A DNA stretch of 64,000 nucleotides from Amaurobius ferox (lineage: Eukaryota; Arthropoda; Arachnida; Araneae; Amaurobiidae). The notes under the pieces were generated by a model. That model worked only from the letters and a program-made list of their open reading frames with translations. It was not told the DNA's origin and did not search any database. The stretch lies in assembly GCA_951213105.1 (NCBI GenBank), contig OX578137.1, positions 61,206,736 to 61,270,735 on the forward strand, read 5' to 3'. Position numbers and translations under genes: made by a program. This document shows positions 1-13,055 of the stretch, one piece after another (position 1 is the first letter of the stretch; every line of letters begins with the position of its first letter).

Positions 1-114
1 CAGTTGCATTTTAACGAACATTTTGCAAAGTATGAACAGATCATTTGATTTAGATTAATATGTTGCGAAATTCTGGTGTACGTGACATTAGCTCGATATC
101 AAAAACATTATTCT

Positions 115-411
115 CGGGTGGAATAGCCCAGTGGTTAAGACACGGAGATTGCACTAGGACGACCCGAGTTTGATTCTCGGCTCTGCCCAAACTGTCTCCA
201 TGTTCACGCGGAGTACGGGTAAGTTAAATATGTGGGTACGTTAAATATGTAGGTCCGTAAGTTCTTTTGAGTGATTGGTGGTAGGGGATGGAGGGTACGG
301 TTCCTGGGAATACCACCACAACTGGGTTTCGGTCAAAATTGGGGGGGGGCACTGTCCTGGCCGTGTAAACAGGTGCCTGATACTTTTTTGGTAGGTCTGT
401 GTCGAATAAAA
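115..411 (+). mobile_element. tRNA-derived SINE (family A)
   Basis: A tRNA-like head carries an A box (tagcccagtggttaag) and a B box (gagtttgattctc). A conserved body follows, then a tail ending '...ggtaggtctgtgtcgaat' and an A-run. A 14 bp direct repeat, aaaaacattattct (101-114) and aaaaacattgttct (412-425), flanks it with one mismatch, as expected for LINE-driven insertion. Related copies lie at 25.25, 28.0-29.0, 34.76, 39.89, 52.49 and 59.51 kb. The ORFs inside this family are by-products of its GC-richer body. Confidence 0.85.
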
Positions 412-425
412 AAAAACATTGTTCT

Positions 426-1116
426 GTGAATATTCTGAACCATTACTTTGTTGTGAAAGTAATTATATTATTTGTAGAAAATCATGTACAGCAAAATCTT
501 TTAAATTGGAGAGCTAATACCTTTCTGCAAGTCACTTAATGTTTTAAGCATATGTAAATGTAAATATTTTCATAGTAAATTTATATTTATTAAATATATT
601 TTAATAATTTTACATATTGCGTATATAAAGTTATTAAAAATATATTCAACTGATATATTTTTTTAAACTATAGTTACGAAATATGCTTGCGTTTAGTTTA
701 AAAACTTCGTTTCTTTATACTATAAAGTTAGATTTAATATGGGGTTATAAATACTAATAAAATCTGAATATATTAAGTAATTTATTAAGTCATCCGGAAT
801 ATATTCTGAACATGTTAAAAATATATCTGGGTTTTTTGTTTGCTCTTTTTTTTGCAATGAAATTAATAATTCATAAGCATTTAAGATTTCAAAATGTTTC
901 GATATGAAATTTAGAACGTAAAGTTTTGCATTAATATTTATAAATTTCCATAATGCAAGCTGATATTATTTTACTTCCTTGAAACAGCTTTATATTGCTT
1001 AAAAATGAAATATGTATTACAGTTCCTTAAGAAATTATAAATAATTTATAGATAAAAAGTAATATGTGTATATCAGTAATTTATTTTAAATGTCTGGGTA
1101 TGCAGATATATTTAAA
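426..1116. other. AT-rich stretch, nothing recognised
   Basis: Low-complexity AT-rich DNA with stops in all frames. I see no repeat unit, RNA gene or coding signal. Confidence 0.6.
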
Positions 1117-4100
1117 ACTAGCAGCATACCCGTTCTTCGTACGGAGTATATAATATAAAGAAACTTGAAATTCATAATCATGCCCAAATTCTTATAGTAT
1201 ACTAAATGACATGTTTAATCAAAATATTCTGTTAAAATATTTAATATAATGCTCCTAAAAAGAAGTTTAAGAATCTCTGTTCTCGCTATATAAAATTATC
1301 TTCATGGACATATCTGAAGAATAAAACATCTTGGACCCCTTATGTAAGCAAATATAAAAAAAAATATGGAATTGAATCAATATATGCAAAATAAAAGCGT
1401 TAAAATTGTATGGGACCCGTACTAATTATATACGCGAATATTAGAAAATATATCCTGTATTAGTAGGTTACATGTATAAATTGAAAATACCAATACACCC
1501 GTAATCTTTAAATCTGAAGACAGTCATTTATTCCAATATATGTCAAAATTAAAGTGCTGAAATTATATGGGAAGATATACACGTACTACTTATAATGTCC
1601 GATTATTAGTAGAAGATTACCCGTTTTGCAATATGAGTCACAAATGTTTTTTGGTAAAATACAACATACAACGTAATAAATTGAATATATAATTAATCCC
1701 CTTAATCTTCATACCAGAAGACTGTACTTGATTCCAATATATATGCCAATATATGTCAAAATATATGCCAATATACCTGTACTACTTATATTCTCGTAGG
1801 TTAGAAGATATACCCGTGCATTCCTAGAAGATTACTCGTACAACGTACAATATGCGTGTGTCAGCAATTTTTGCCGCAATAAAACAATGGCGTAATAACT
1901 TAAAAATATCAATAATCCCTGAATCAATAATTCCGGAAAATATCAATAATAATAATGTTTAAACCTGAAGAGTATAATTGATATTATCCAGTCCAAAATG
2001 AAATGTCAATGAAATTTATTTTATATACATATCTTCATTATTCAAATCGGAAAGGATTTAATAAAAGTCGTCTGCCGCATAAACACATTGGATTCAAATC
2101 CGTTGCTAAGCGACGTATCATTTGCTTCAAATAAATTGGTAGAAAAAATATCGTCTAAATATTTATATTTCTATGGAACTTTTGGCGACATTTTCGTCAA
2201 ATTAGCGACATTTTAAAAAATCGCCAAATTTATCGCCAAGTGGGACTATAGAACTGACAGTTCCACTTTGCGACAAATTGACGAAATATCATCACAATAC
2301 TAACCCCTAACAAAAAACAATTAATATCAATTAATATTATCAATTTTAAGATATTTTTATAGATTTGAAAACATTTTTATCAATTTGGTGACATTTTAAA
2401 AATTCGCTAAATGTATTACTAAGTAGGATGGTTGGTCTGACAGAGAAATGCTAAATAAACATCATTTCAGTACTCTCTTCTAACAAAACAAAAAAAAATT
2501 TCATTGATATGTAGAAGACCCAAGCCACACGACCAACCCGAAGGTTTATGGCAGCTGTTTGTGTGTCGTTTATATCAATTTCCGTCAATTTGGCAAAGTT
2601 TAAGAAAAGTTGTCAAATTAGCGATATCCCTCCAAATTCGTAGCTTTGAATTTGCAGATCTGAATGAAACATTCTTATCCCGTTTCAATATACTAAATGA
2701 AAACACTACAATTGTATTAGAAGATATACCCGCTCTACTCTTTTTCTGTTTCAACAATCGGCTATATGAATTTATTGGCTAAACACAATATATGAGTTTA
2801 GTAGCTAAATACGATATAAGCTTGAAAACTCTTTGCCAAAATAAATGCAATTGATGTACGCAGTCAGCAATTAATATAATTAAAGGAAAAATCAAACCGT
2901 CCATTCATAAGATATACTTTTATATCCATTTATCCATTTATTTATTATTTAAGTCGAAAAAAAATAATAAAAACATTAACAAACACATTTAATTTAATTG
3001 CGATGCCGAGCAACATGATATATCCTCCTAAAATGTTAAAATTTATTAACCACTAACAGCACACCCGTTATTCGTACGGAGTGTATAATTTAAAGAAACT
3101 TAAAGTTCGCAATCATGTGCAAATTCTGTTAAAATATTAAATTTATTGCTCCTAAAGAGAAGTTTAAGAATATATGTTCTCACTATGCAAAATTATCTTC
3201 ACAATCAGATCTGAAGAATAAAACATCCTCCCCCCTTTTGTAAGCAAATTTACAGAAGAAAAAATAGGAATTTAATGAATATATGCAACCCCGTACTAAT
3301 TATATTGTCGCAGATCAGAAAATATGCCAATGTGTTAGTAGAAGATTACCCGTATTACAATATGCGTCTCAAAAATATTTGCCAAAATAAAAGAGATGAC
3401 GTAATAAATTGAAAACATCAATAATATCCGTACTCTTTATACCAGAAGGTCGTAATTGATTCCAATATATGCCAATATATATCAAAACATATGTCAATAT
3501 ACCTGTACTACTTATATTCTCGTAGATTAAAAGATATACAAGTGTGTTTGTAGAAGATTATTCGTTCAACATACAGTATGTGAGTTTAAACAATTTTTGT
3601 CATAATAAAATAATTGCATAATAACTTGAAAATATCAATAATCCCTGAATCAATAATCCCCGAAAATATCAATAATAATAATTTCTAAACCTGAAGACCG
3701 TAATTGATATTATCCAGTCAAAAATGCTATAAGAAAAATCAAATCGTTCTTTTCTAAAATATATTTTTATATCCATTTATTTATTATTCAAATCGAAAAA
3801 ATAATTATTAAAATTAACAGACAGATTTAATTTAATTGCGTTTCTGAGTAACATGATATAAGATAGAATCTTATAACATGTTAAATATGTCATGTCTTAT
3901 AACATAAACTGCGAAATTAAATAACGATTTTGATTTCTCTATACTTCTCATTGTTCCGTAAAAGCGTGTTTTAAATAAACCATGAACCATGGAGATAGAT
4001 TTCCCCTTTAAATCATGTTTCAAACAATTCATGTTTTCAGAAAGTGACTAATTAACGCAAAAAATCTCCCATCAAACTCAGAGATTAAATTTTAATTCAC

Positions 4101-4453
4101 TTTCAAACGATTTTCAAGCTTTTCGTTTGGATAAACCACGGAGTTAGGGAGTAGAACTCCTAGGAAAAAGTTCCGTTTTTCATTAATATCTCGACAACCC
4201 CAGGTCTTAAAAACTCGAAACTTGGACAAAATTTATGGGGGGATATTTCAAGGCTATTCACCAAATTTCATTAAATTCGGTTCAGCCGTTTTTCTGTGAT
4301 GATGAGACAAACGAAAATTTCGTTTTTTACTAATATCTCGAGAACCACTGGTCGTAGAAACTCAAAACACGGATATAATTTTAAGTGGGGCTATTTCTGG
4401 GCTACCCACAAAATTTCATCAAATTCGGTTCAGCCGTTCTCCCGTGATGGTGT

Positions 4454-4515
<62 letters not shown>

Positions 4516-4538
4516 TTTTCATTTTTATTTATATAGAC
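1117..4538. repeat. 3.4 kb tandem unit, copy 1
   Basis: The unit starts 'actagcagcatacccgttc' and ends in an (acag)n run plus 'tttatttatatagacta', directly abutting an almost identical second copy at 4539. The offset is about 3.42 kb. Inside, a second related module begins near 3056 ('cagcacacccgttattcg'), so the unit is two diverged halves of roughly 1.9 and 1.5 kb. The end holds two ~130 bp subrepeats built around 'ttcggttcagccg'. A stretch near 2170-2290 repeats the words 'gcgacattt' and 'tcgccaa'. The 92 aa frame at 2504-2782 recurs in copy 2 only because the DNA is duplicated. I cannot name the repeat class. The ending resembles dispersed-repeat ends common in arthropods. Confidence 0.85.
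4458..4514. repeat. (ACAG)n microsatellite
   Basis: About fourteen uninterrupted ACAG units close tandem unit 1. The same tract closes unit 2 at about 7938-7996. The overlapping ORFs rich in DRQT or SVCL are translations of this run. Confidence 0.95.
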
Positions 4539-7500
4539 TAGCAGCATACCCGTTCTTCGTACGGAGTATATAATATAAAGAAACTTGAAATTCATAATCA
4601 TGCCCAAATTCTTATAGTATACTAAATGACATGTTTAATCAAAATATTCTGTTAAAATATTTAATACATTGCTCCTAAAAAGAAGTTTAAGAATCTCTGT
4701 ACTCGCTATATAAAATTATCTTTATGGACATATCTGAAGAATAAAACATCCTGGATCCCTATGTAAGCAAATATAAAAAAAAATATGGAATTGAATCAAT
4801 ATATGCAAAATAAAAGCGTTAAAATTGTATGGGACCCGTACTAATTATATACGCGTATATTAGAAAATATAACCTCTATTAATAGATTACATGTATAAAT
4901 TGAAAATACCAATAAACCCGTAATCTTTTAATCTGAAGACAGTCATTAATTCCAATATATGTCAAAATGAAAGTGCTAAAATTATATGGGAATATATAAA
5001 CGTACTACTTATAATGTCCGATTATTAGTAGAAGATTACCCGTATTGCAATATGAGTCTCAAATGCTTTTGGCAAAATACAACAGACGACGTAATAAATT
5101 GAAAATATCATTAATCCCCTTAATCTTCATACCAGAAGACTGTAATTGATTCCAATATATACGCCAATATATGTCAAAATATATGCCAATATACATGTAC
5201 TACTTATATTATCGTATGTTAGAAGATATACCCGTGCATTCCTAGAAGATTACTCGTACAACGTACAATATGCGAGTGTCAGCAATATTTGCCGCAATAA
5301 AACAATGGCGTAATAACTTAAAAATATCAATAATCACTGAATCAATAATTCCGGAATATATCAGTAATAATAATGTTTAAACCTGAAGAGTGTAATTGAT
5401 ATTATTCAGTCCAAATTGAAATGGCAATGAAATTTATTTTATATACATATCTTCATTATTCAAATCGGAAAGGATTTAATAAAAATCGTCTGCCGCATAA
5501 ACACATTGGATTCAAATCCGTTGCTAAGCGACGTATCATTTGCTTCAAATAAATTGGTAGAAAAAATATCGTCTAAATATTTATATTTCTATGGAACTTT
5601 TGGCGACATTTTCGTCAAATTAGCGACATTTTAAAAAATCGCCAAATTTATCGCCAAGTGGGACTGTAGAACTGACAGTCCCACTTGGCGACAAATTTAC
5701 GAAATATCATCACAATACTATCCCCTAACAAAACACAATTAATTTCATTTATTTAGCTCATTTTTATCAATTTCAAGATATTTTTATAGATTTGAAAATA
5801 TTTTTATCAATTTAGTGACCTTTTAAAAATTCGCTAAATATATTACTAAGTAGGATGGTTGGTCTGACAGATAAATGCTAACCAAACATCATTTCAGTAC
5901 TCTCTTCTAACAAAACAAAATAAATTTCATTGATATGCGTCGTTTTTATCAATTTGGCGACATTTCCGTCAAATTGGCAAAGTTTAAGAAAAGTTGTCAA
6001 ATTAGCGATATCCTGCCAAATTCGTTGCTCTGAATTTGCAGATCTGAATGAAACATCCTTATCCCGTTTCAATATACTAAATGAAAACCCTACAATTGTA
6101 TTAGAAGATATACCCGCTCTACTCTTTTTCTGTTTCAACAATCGGCTAAATGAATTTATTGGCTAAACACAATATATGAGTTTAGTAGCTAAATACGATA
6201 TAAGCTTGAAAACTCTTTGCCAAAATAAATGAAATTGATGTACGCAGTCAGCAATTAATATAATTAAAAGAAAAATCAAACCGTTCATACATAAGATATA
6301 CTTTTATATCCATTTATCCATTTATTTATTATTCAAATCGAAAAAAAATAATAAAAACATTAACAAACTCATTAAATTTAATTGCGATGCCGAACAACAT
6401 GATTTGACCTCATAAAATGTTATAATTTATTAACCACTAACAGCACACCAGTTCGTCGTACGGAGTATATAATATAAAGAAACTTATAGTTCGCAATCAT
6501 GTCCAAATTCTGTTAAAATATTAAATTTATTGCTCCTAAAGAGAAGTTTAAGAATGTATGTTCTCACTATGCAAAATTATCTTCACGGGCAGATCAAAAC
6601 ATCCTGGCCCATTTTGTAAGCAAATTTTCAGAAGAAAAAAAAGGAATTGAATCAATATATGCAACCCAGTACTAATCATATTGTCGCAGATTAGAAAATA
6701 TGCCAATGTGTTAGTAGAAGATTACCCGTATTACAATATAAGTCTCAAAAATACTTGCCAAAATAAAAGAGATGACGTAATAAATTGAAAATATCAATAA
6801 TATCCGTACTCTTTATACCAGAAGGTCGTAATTGATTCCAATATATGCCAATATATATCAAAACATATGTCAATATACCTGTACTACTTATATTCACGTA
6901 GATTAAAGGATATACACGTGTGTTTGTAGAAGATTATTCGTACAACATACAATATGTGAGTTTAAACAATTTTTGTCATAATAAAATAATTGCATAATAA
7001 CTTGAAAATATCAATAATCCCTGTATCAATAATCCCCGAAAATATCAATAATAATAATTTCTAAACCTGAAGACCGTAATTGATATTATCCAGTCAAAAA
7101 TGCTATAAGAAAAATCAAATCGTTCTTTTCTAAAATATATTTTTATATCCATTTATTTATTATTCAAATCCAAAAAATAATTACTAAAATTAACAGACAG
7201 ATTTAATTTAATTGCGTTTCTGAGTAACATGCTATAAGATAGAATCTTATATCATGTTAAATATGTCATGTCTTATATCATAAACTGCGAAATTAAATAA
7301 CCATTTTGATTTCTTTATACTTCTCATTGTTCCGTAAAATCTTGTTTTAAATAAAACATGGAGATAGATTTCCCCTTTAAATCATGTTTCAAACAGTTCA
7401 TGTTTTCAGAAAGTGACTAATTAGCGCAAAAAATCTCCCATCAAACTCAGAGATTAAATTTTAATTCACTTTCAAACGATTTTCAAGCGTAAAATCTTGT

Positions 7501-7935
7501 TTTAAATAAAACATGGAGATAGATTTCCCCTTTAAATCATGTTTCAAACAGTTCATGTTTTCAGAAAGTGACTAATTAGCGCAAAAAATCTCCCATCAAA
7601 CTCAGAGATTAAATTTTAATTCACTTTCAAACGATTTTCAAGCTTTTAGGAGTTCCGTTTTTCATTAATATCTCGACAACCCCTAGTCTTAGAAACTCGA
7701 AACTTGGGCAAAATTTATGGGGGGCTATTTCAAGGCTATCCACCAAATTTCATTAAATTCGGTTCAGCCGTTTTCCCGTGATGATGAGACAAACGAAAAT
7801 TTCGTTTTTTACTAATATCTCGAGAACCACTGGTCGTAAAAACTCAAAACACAGATATAATTTTAAGTGGGGCTATTTCTAGGCTACCCACAAAATTTCA
7901 TCAAATTCGGTTCAGCCGTTCTCCCGTGATGATGG

Positions 7936-7997
<62 letters not shown>

Positions 7998-8019
7998 TTT
8001 TCATTTTTATTTATATAGA
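4539..8019. repeat. 3.4 kb tandem unit, copy 2
   Basis: This is a head-to-tail copy of 1117-4538 with scattered substitutions and small indels, including the half-unit start near 6438 and the terminal (acag)n run. It differs by an extra local duplication (7337-7643). It also lacks about 40 bp that copy 1 carries near 4120-4165. After 8019 the sequence leaves the repeat ('atatgtaatatactaaatag'). Confidence 0.85.
7337..7643. repeat. ~152 bp local duplication private to copy 2
   Basis: A segment starting 'taaaatcttgttttaaat' and ending 'aacgattttcaagc' occurs twice in direct succession with near identity. The first 3.4 kb unit has this segment only once (about 3959-4118). The duplication therefore postdates the 3.4 kb duplication. 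Confidence 0.85.
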
Positions 8020-8840
8020 TATGTAATATACTAAATAGGATAGATAGCAAGATTATTACAAATACATTTCGATCATAGTAAGATGCATTTTGAACAAATG
8101 CATTTCGATCACATATTTTATCAAATACATTTCGATGCCTGATAGAATACCCAGATGTTTCAAGGGGTACTGATTACAAAAAAAAGAACTCTTTTCAGTA
8201 TTAATTCCGTCTGTATGTCCTCGAAATTGTGTAATTGTATTTTCGTCAAACTGATTTTGTATACCCAGCTGTTCTCGAGTTATAGCTGGATGAATGTTAA
8301 AACAACAAACTGATAAATACATTTTTCGAGCAAAATTTCAATATTTTAGATCTTTCTCTTATTTATGTTTCAAATCCCACATGTATGCAAAGTGCGGTGA
8401 ACGAAGTTGTAATACCAGCAATAACTCAGAAAATACCAGCAATGACCCAGCAATAACCCACCATTACCTCTTTGCACGCGTTCCTAAATATAATTATTAA
8501 ATAAAAACACTACACATTAAATTCCACATTATTAACTTTTACAATAAATTTTATTTATTCGCAACTATTATAGTTACGATTAAAATTGCATTAATTTTAA
8601 CAAACGCTTAAGGAGGAGAAAAGCCCCGTGTGAGACCAGGTTGTTTGAATCTTATTCCAAAGATTAACAATTGACCTAATATATATGAAAACTGGCATAT
8701 ATCTCTGTATTTCGGGTCTGTTGCTCAGCATGACTGGAATTTTTGCCGCTATTTTTTATGACATTTGGAGTCAGTTTTGACTTTTCTAAACCATTTTCAC
8801 TACTCAAAATAACGACTCAGTCTCTAAACTCCACTACTCG
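8020..8840. other. unique-looking stretch with small inverted ORFs
   Basis: Short phrases repeat locally ('atacatttcgatca' three times at 8062-8137). A 68 aa plus frame and an 88 aa minus frame overlap at 8294-8322, but neither shows a recognisable motif or signal peptide. I assign no gene. Confidence 0.5.
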
Positions 8841-9172
8841 AATCATCACGACCTATCTTTCTCTCGCTTCATAATAATCATTTGTATTACGACCTCTCTT
8901 TCTCACGCTTCATAATAACCATTTTATCACGACCTCTCTTTTTCTCGCTTCATGATAATCATTTTTATCACGATCTTTTTTTCTTTCGCTTCAAAATAAT
9001 CATTTTATCACGACCTCTCTTTCTCTCTTCATAAAAAACATTCTTATCGAGACCCCTCTTTCTCTCGCTTCATAATAAACATTTTATCACGACCTCTCTT
9101 TCTCTCTTCATAATAAACATTCTTATCACGACCGAGCTTTCTCTCGGTTCATAATAATCATTTTCATCACAA
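8841..9172. repeat. ~40 bp satellite, about 8 units
   Basis: Imperfect tandem units of the form 'atcacgacctctctttctct' plus 'cgcttcataataatcat' repeat about eight times with 1-3 bp length drift. One strand is pyrimidine-rich in half of each unit. Confidence 0.9.
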
Positions 9173-10587
9173 CTCTCACTCATCACCTTTTGAATAATCA
9201 TTGCTTATGAACAACACTGTTGAATTCTGTTTACAATATATTCGTTGACTTCTTCTCCTTGTCTCCACATCATTTTGCCTGAGGTCCAGATACGCCCTCT
9301 TTTGTCTCATTGATTACTCCTCAGTGCGATGTCGCATCATTGCATCATTGGCTGGCTCCTTTAGTTTCCAATAAAGCTTGGTTTAAGTTTTGGCCCTAAG
9401 AGATTTTTGTTCCAACCGCACCAGCAATTTGTGTGACGTGAAATTATTGGGATCATGACCTTCCGGGCCAAGACTGTCATAAAACGGTGCCTAAAAGTCT
9501 GTACTTTATTTTGTAGTAAACATCAAAACTGCATAAGTTGCCTCCTGGTATCACACAAAATTTCAAGTTTCTATCTTCAGTAGTTTTCGTTATAGAATTC
9601 ATCAGTCAGTCTCACTCGGCTGCATTATATAGATTAGATTCATATGACGAAAATACTATGGCAATATTGGAAATTATAATTCACATTTTCAATAGAAAGG
9701 CATGTTTTGATCAAATGTAAACACTAATTTAAAGTTTTAGATGGAATATATGTACTTGTACGTATATGTGTGGTAATCTAAAATCACTATATCTTTGTAA
9801 CAAATGGGGACATTTAAATGAATTTTGATACGATTATTATTAAATTCAGAGAGTAAATATAGTAATACAAATATTTATACACACACATGTATTCACAGTA
9901 ACAAATGCAAAGAAATGTCATCGAAAATTGTAGATTATAGATTAAAACCTTACAGATAATAATTAAAACATTATAGATAATAATTAAAAATATTATAGAT
10001 AATAATTAAGAGCATTATAGATAATAATTAAAAATATTTTAGATTTGTATTCTAGATGGAAAAGTATTTTATAAGAAAATAAAATCGCTAAAGAGATATC
10101 CTTCTAATACTCATATTTGCAGCTGCTTAGAATGATATATTATAGAAGGGTACAAAACCACATAAAATGGTACAAGAGGTTTATACTTGTCTCTTGTGGT
10201 GCAAATTAGTGAAGTGAAACTTTTGTTTTAAAATATATCAAACGGAAGTTTAAAAGAATTCAAGGTTTGTTTTATTTCTCTGAAATATTTGTCATTTTTG
10301 ACGGAAATGTTGCTACAAAAGCAAATGCAAAAGAAAATGCATTTGTCGAATTTAAAGTCGAAAAGAAAACATTTGCAGAGAGTTTTTATGTTTCAAAATT
10401 CAGAAAAATAAAGGATTTCCATTTTATGGTGAGCTGAATCCAGAGCGAATAAAATGTATAGATTTATAAAACTATATATTTTTAATTATAAAGAGCAGCT
10501 TCAAGAAAAAACATACAAATTGGTCTGAACATGTAACGTTCAAGTTCTTTTTTTTTTTTCTGCATAGCCGAGGAAAATTTAAATACA
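9173..10587. other. no gene recognised
   Basis: The stretch 9200-9500 is less AT-rich but has no convincing frame. At 9950-10040 the phrase 'ttatagataataattaa' repeats in tandem four or five times. The 60 aa frame at 9538-9720 shows no motif. Confidence 0.5.
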
Positions 10588-11455
10588 TAGTGTCCTGGAG
10601 GTCTTGAAACAGCAAAAAAAACTCTGTAAATAGTTATTTTGGTGTTATAAATGTTACATAAAGGTGTAATAAAAGATTTTCCCCACTAACCGATAAAAGT
10701 GGATGCAGAGCTCCTGGTATTATACTTCGAAACTTTGAAAAATTATTTCCTTTAATTTTGGTTTTATAGGTCATTATAGTCAATAATAAAATTATTACCC
10801 TATAAAAATCATGCTCAAAGATGCCATGTACGTTACTGTACCTTTAAAATTGATTTTGATAGCCTGTATTTTAAAATAAAAAATAAAAGTCCCTTATTAT
10901 TTCCTATTTTGCAGAAAAATATTCTTATGTGTGAAAAAAAGAAACTCAACTTATTATTATCATTCGCTGATTCACTTTTTTAATTTTTTAAGAAATTTTA
11001 AAATTCTGCTAGAAATTTTGAAAATTTCACCGCCAAATTGATATATCTTTAACGAACGCTGGAATTTCTGTCTGCAGTGTAGGGAATAATAAAGGGATAA
11101 AAATAGGGAAATTTTAATTTTTTAAACATAACCTATTTCAATCAATTTTAAATGCACGAAAACGGAATTGGAGTCTCTAAACTTGATTTTTATAGGGAAA
11201 CAAATTTGTAATTGACTATAATGATTAATGATCTAAAACTAAAATGAAAGAAAATTCATTTTTTAAGTTCCGAAATATCACTCCAGGGATCTGAAACCAC
11301 TTTCATCGATTAGCAGAGAAGTTTTTTAGTGCAAATTTATGTACCATTTATAACTGTAACTTCACTAGTTATGGCAAAATAACTTGACTCTAGAATTTAT
11401 TTCCGGCAAAAGAACTTGAGTTATTTGCCGTTCCGAGGCTTTAGAGACCACGGTA
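10588..11455. mobile_element. long-TIR non-autonomous element
   Basis: The two halves are degenerate inverted copies of each other. The left arm holds 'ggtcattatagtcaataa' near 10770, and the right arm holds its reverse-complement counterpart near 11210. The outer ends pair 'agtgtcctggaggtcttgaa' with the inverse of '...gaggctttagagaccac'. Arms are roughly 300-350 bp around a ~150 bp centre. There is no transposase frame. This is a MITE-like foldback element of unknown superfamily. Confidence 0.65.
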
Positions 11456-12891
11456 TATAAAGAATTAGTATATGGAAACAATGCAGAAGACAGTCACATT
11501 GCAAATAACAGCATACATGGAACGATTTCACGCTTAACATGCACTTGTCGGCATGGAATAGCCGATAACTACAATGGCAGAAGAAAACTTGCTATAAGTC
11601 ACAATTTTTGCAATCTACTATGAAAACTGAATATTTTTGTCCTTCCATGTAGTCGGCATCGAATTTATATAATAAAATTTATATTTTAACTCCAACAACA
11701 CAAATCTGTAAAGGCCAAGCTATAATCATGAAATCCACCTGTAAGAAACGGGCACTTTTATTGGGACCTTTGCCTACAGCAAACAACTTAGGCACCTGCT
11801 AATCATTATCGATTTGTAGTTTGCAGGAAACATTATATGTTTACTATATTAGATTTTTACAATGTGCTAAAGCCTTATTTTGAAATGATGTTTTTCATTT
11901 TCATACAATTTTATATAATGTTGAATTTTATTTTATATTTTCACTCATATTCTGTTTCCTTTTATATTTATTTAATTTAAAGGCATAAAATATCTTACAG
12001 CATATTGCTATTAACGTTTAAATGTAATCTTCTTCAAAATACTAAACTGAATAAGCTGCAATACCCAACTTAAGAACATATCCATTGCTTCCAGCTTCTT
12101 TATTTTTCTTTCAGTGCCGTGATTTGTAGAAATTGATCTTGATTTTATTTATGAATAGCCCTGCCTCCGACGTAAGCTTTTACGCTAAGAACGCTTTGCA
12201 GTAATTTGATGGACCAACCTGTCTCTCGCACATGATTTTACAAAAGGCTTTTCTTCTATTTCGTTTCTCCTGATTTATTGAAAGACAAGTGCTTGAGCTA
12301 TATTTTTCCAGGTAAAGAAAGTAATCTAAACTCAACCTCTGCTTAGGATTTTTTGTTGATATTTTGTTCAATATTGATTGCATGATTTATTCCTTATTTG
12401 TTATTAAAAATGGAATTACATACAATATGTTAAAATGGGAAGTGAAATAATGCGAAAATTTTTGTAGAAGAAAGAAGACTTTCATTTGATATAGCTTCTA
12501 AATGCAAATATACCGACGAATGGCGAAATACAATTAGGCATTTAATTAAATAATAAATAAAAATTGATTATCTAAGGCCTCTACTGCAGTTTTCATGCAT
12601 AAGAATATTTATATATTTTACCAATTCGTTTAATGTTACACGAAGAATCTGCCTGGCTGGATGAAGACGGCTTTCGAAATCTCTTAAATATCTGTATTGT
12701 GAACGTTTAGCTTTTATTTGTTTCTATATTTCTATAAATGTTTAAATCATATTTTTAAAAAATTTATGCATGACCAATTTCATTACCATATGCATATATT
12801 CTTCAAGGCAAAGTAATGTGATTCAGTACGTGATTTAGTTCAGTATGTGATTTAGTTCAATTTTGAATTAGTCAATGATTTTTTTTAATTA

Positions 12892-13055
12892 CAGTGAAAC
12901 CTGATAAAATGACCACCTTAGTATATTGACCACCTGGAACAAGTGACCACTTTTCTCAAAGTGACCATATCATTTTCATGTAGTAATCACTGCCATTTTC
13001 ATAAAGTGACAGTTTTCACAGTCCCAAGGGTGGTCAGTTTAACTAGGTTTAACTG
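12892..13055. mobile_element. pogo/Tigger-like MITE
   Basis: The termini 'cagtgaaacctgataaaatg' and the inverse of '...agtttaactaggtttaactg' form TIRs, flanked on both sides by TA. The interior repeats 'gtgaccac'. A TA duplication with CAGT...ACTG ends fits Tc1/mariner, pogo branch. It is 164 bp with no coding capacity and lies inside family E copy 1. Confidence 0.8.

Noticed and set aside
2504..2782. Conserved 92/78/87 aa ORFs at 2.5 and 5.9 kb as a duplicated gene
   Set aside because: Both strands are open over the same stretch, and conservation is no greater than that of the surrounding 3.4 kb duplicated DNA.
4458..4514. CRISPR-like direct repeats
   Set aside because: It is a pure 4 bp microsatellite without spacers, in eukaryotic DNA.
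12180..12383. 67 aa minus ORF conserved between family E copies 1 and 2
   Set aside because: Copies 3 and 4 do not keep the frame, and the substitutions do not favour synonymous sites as far as I can see by eye.
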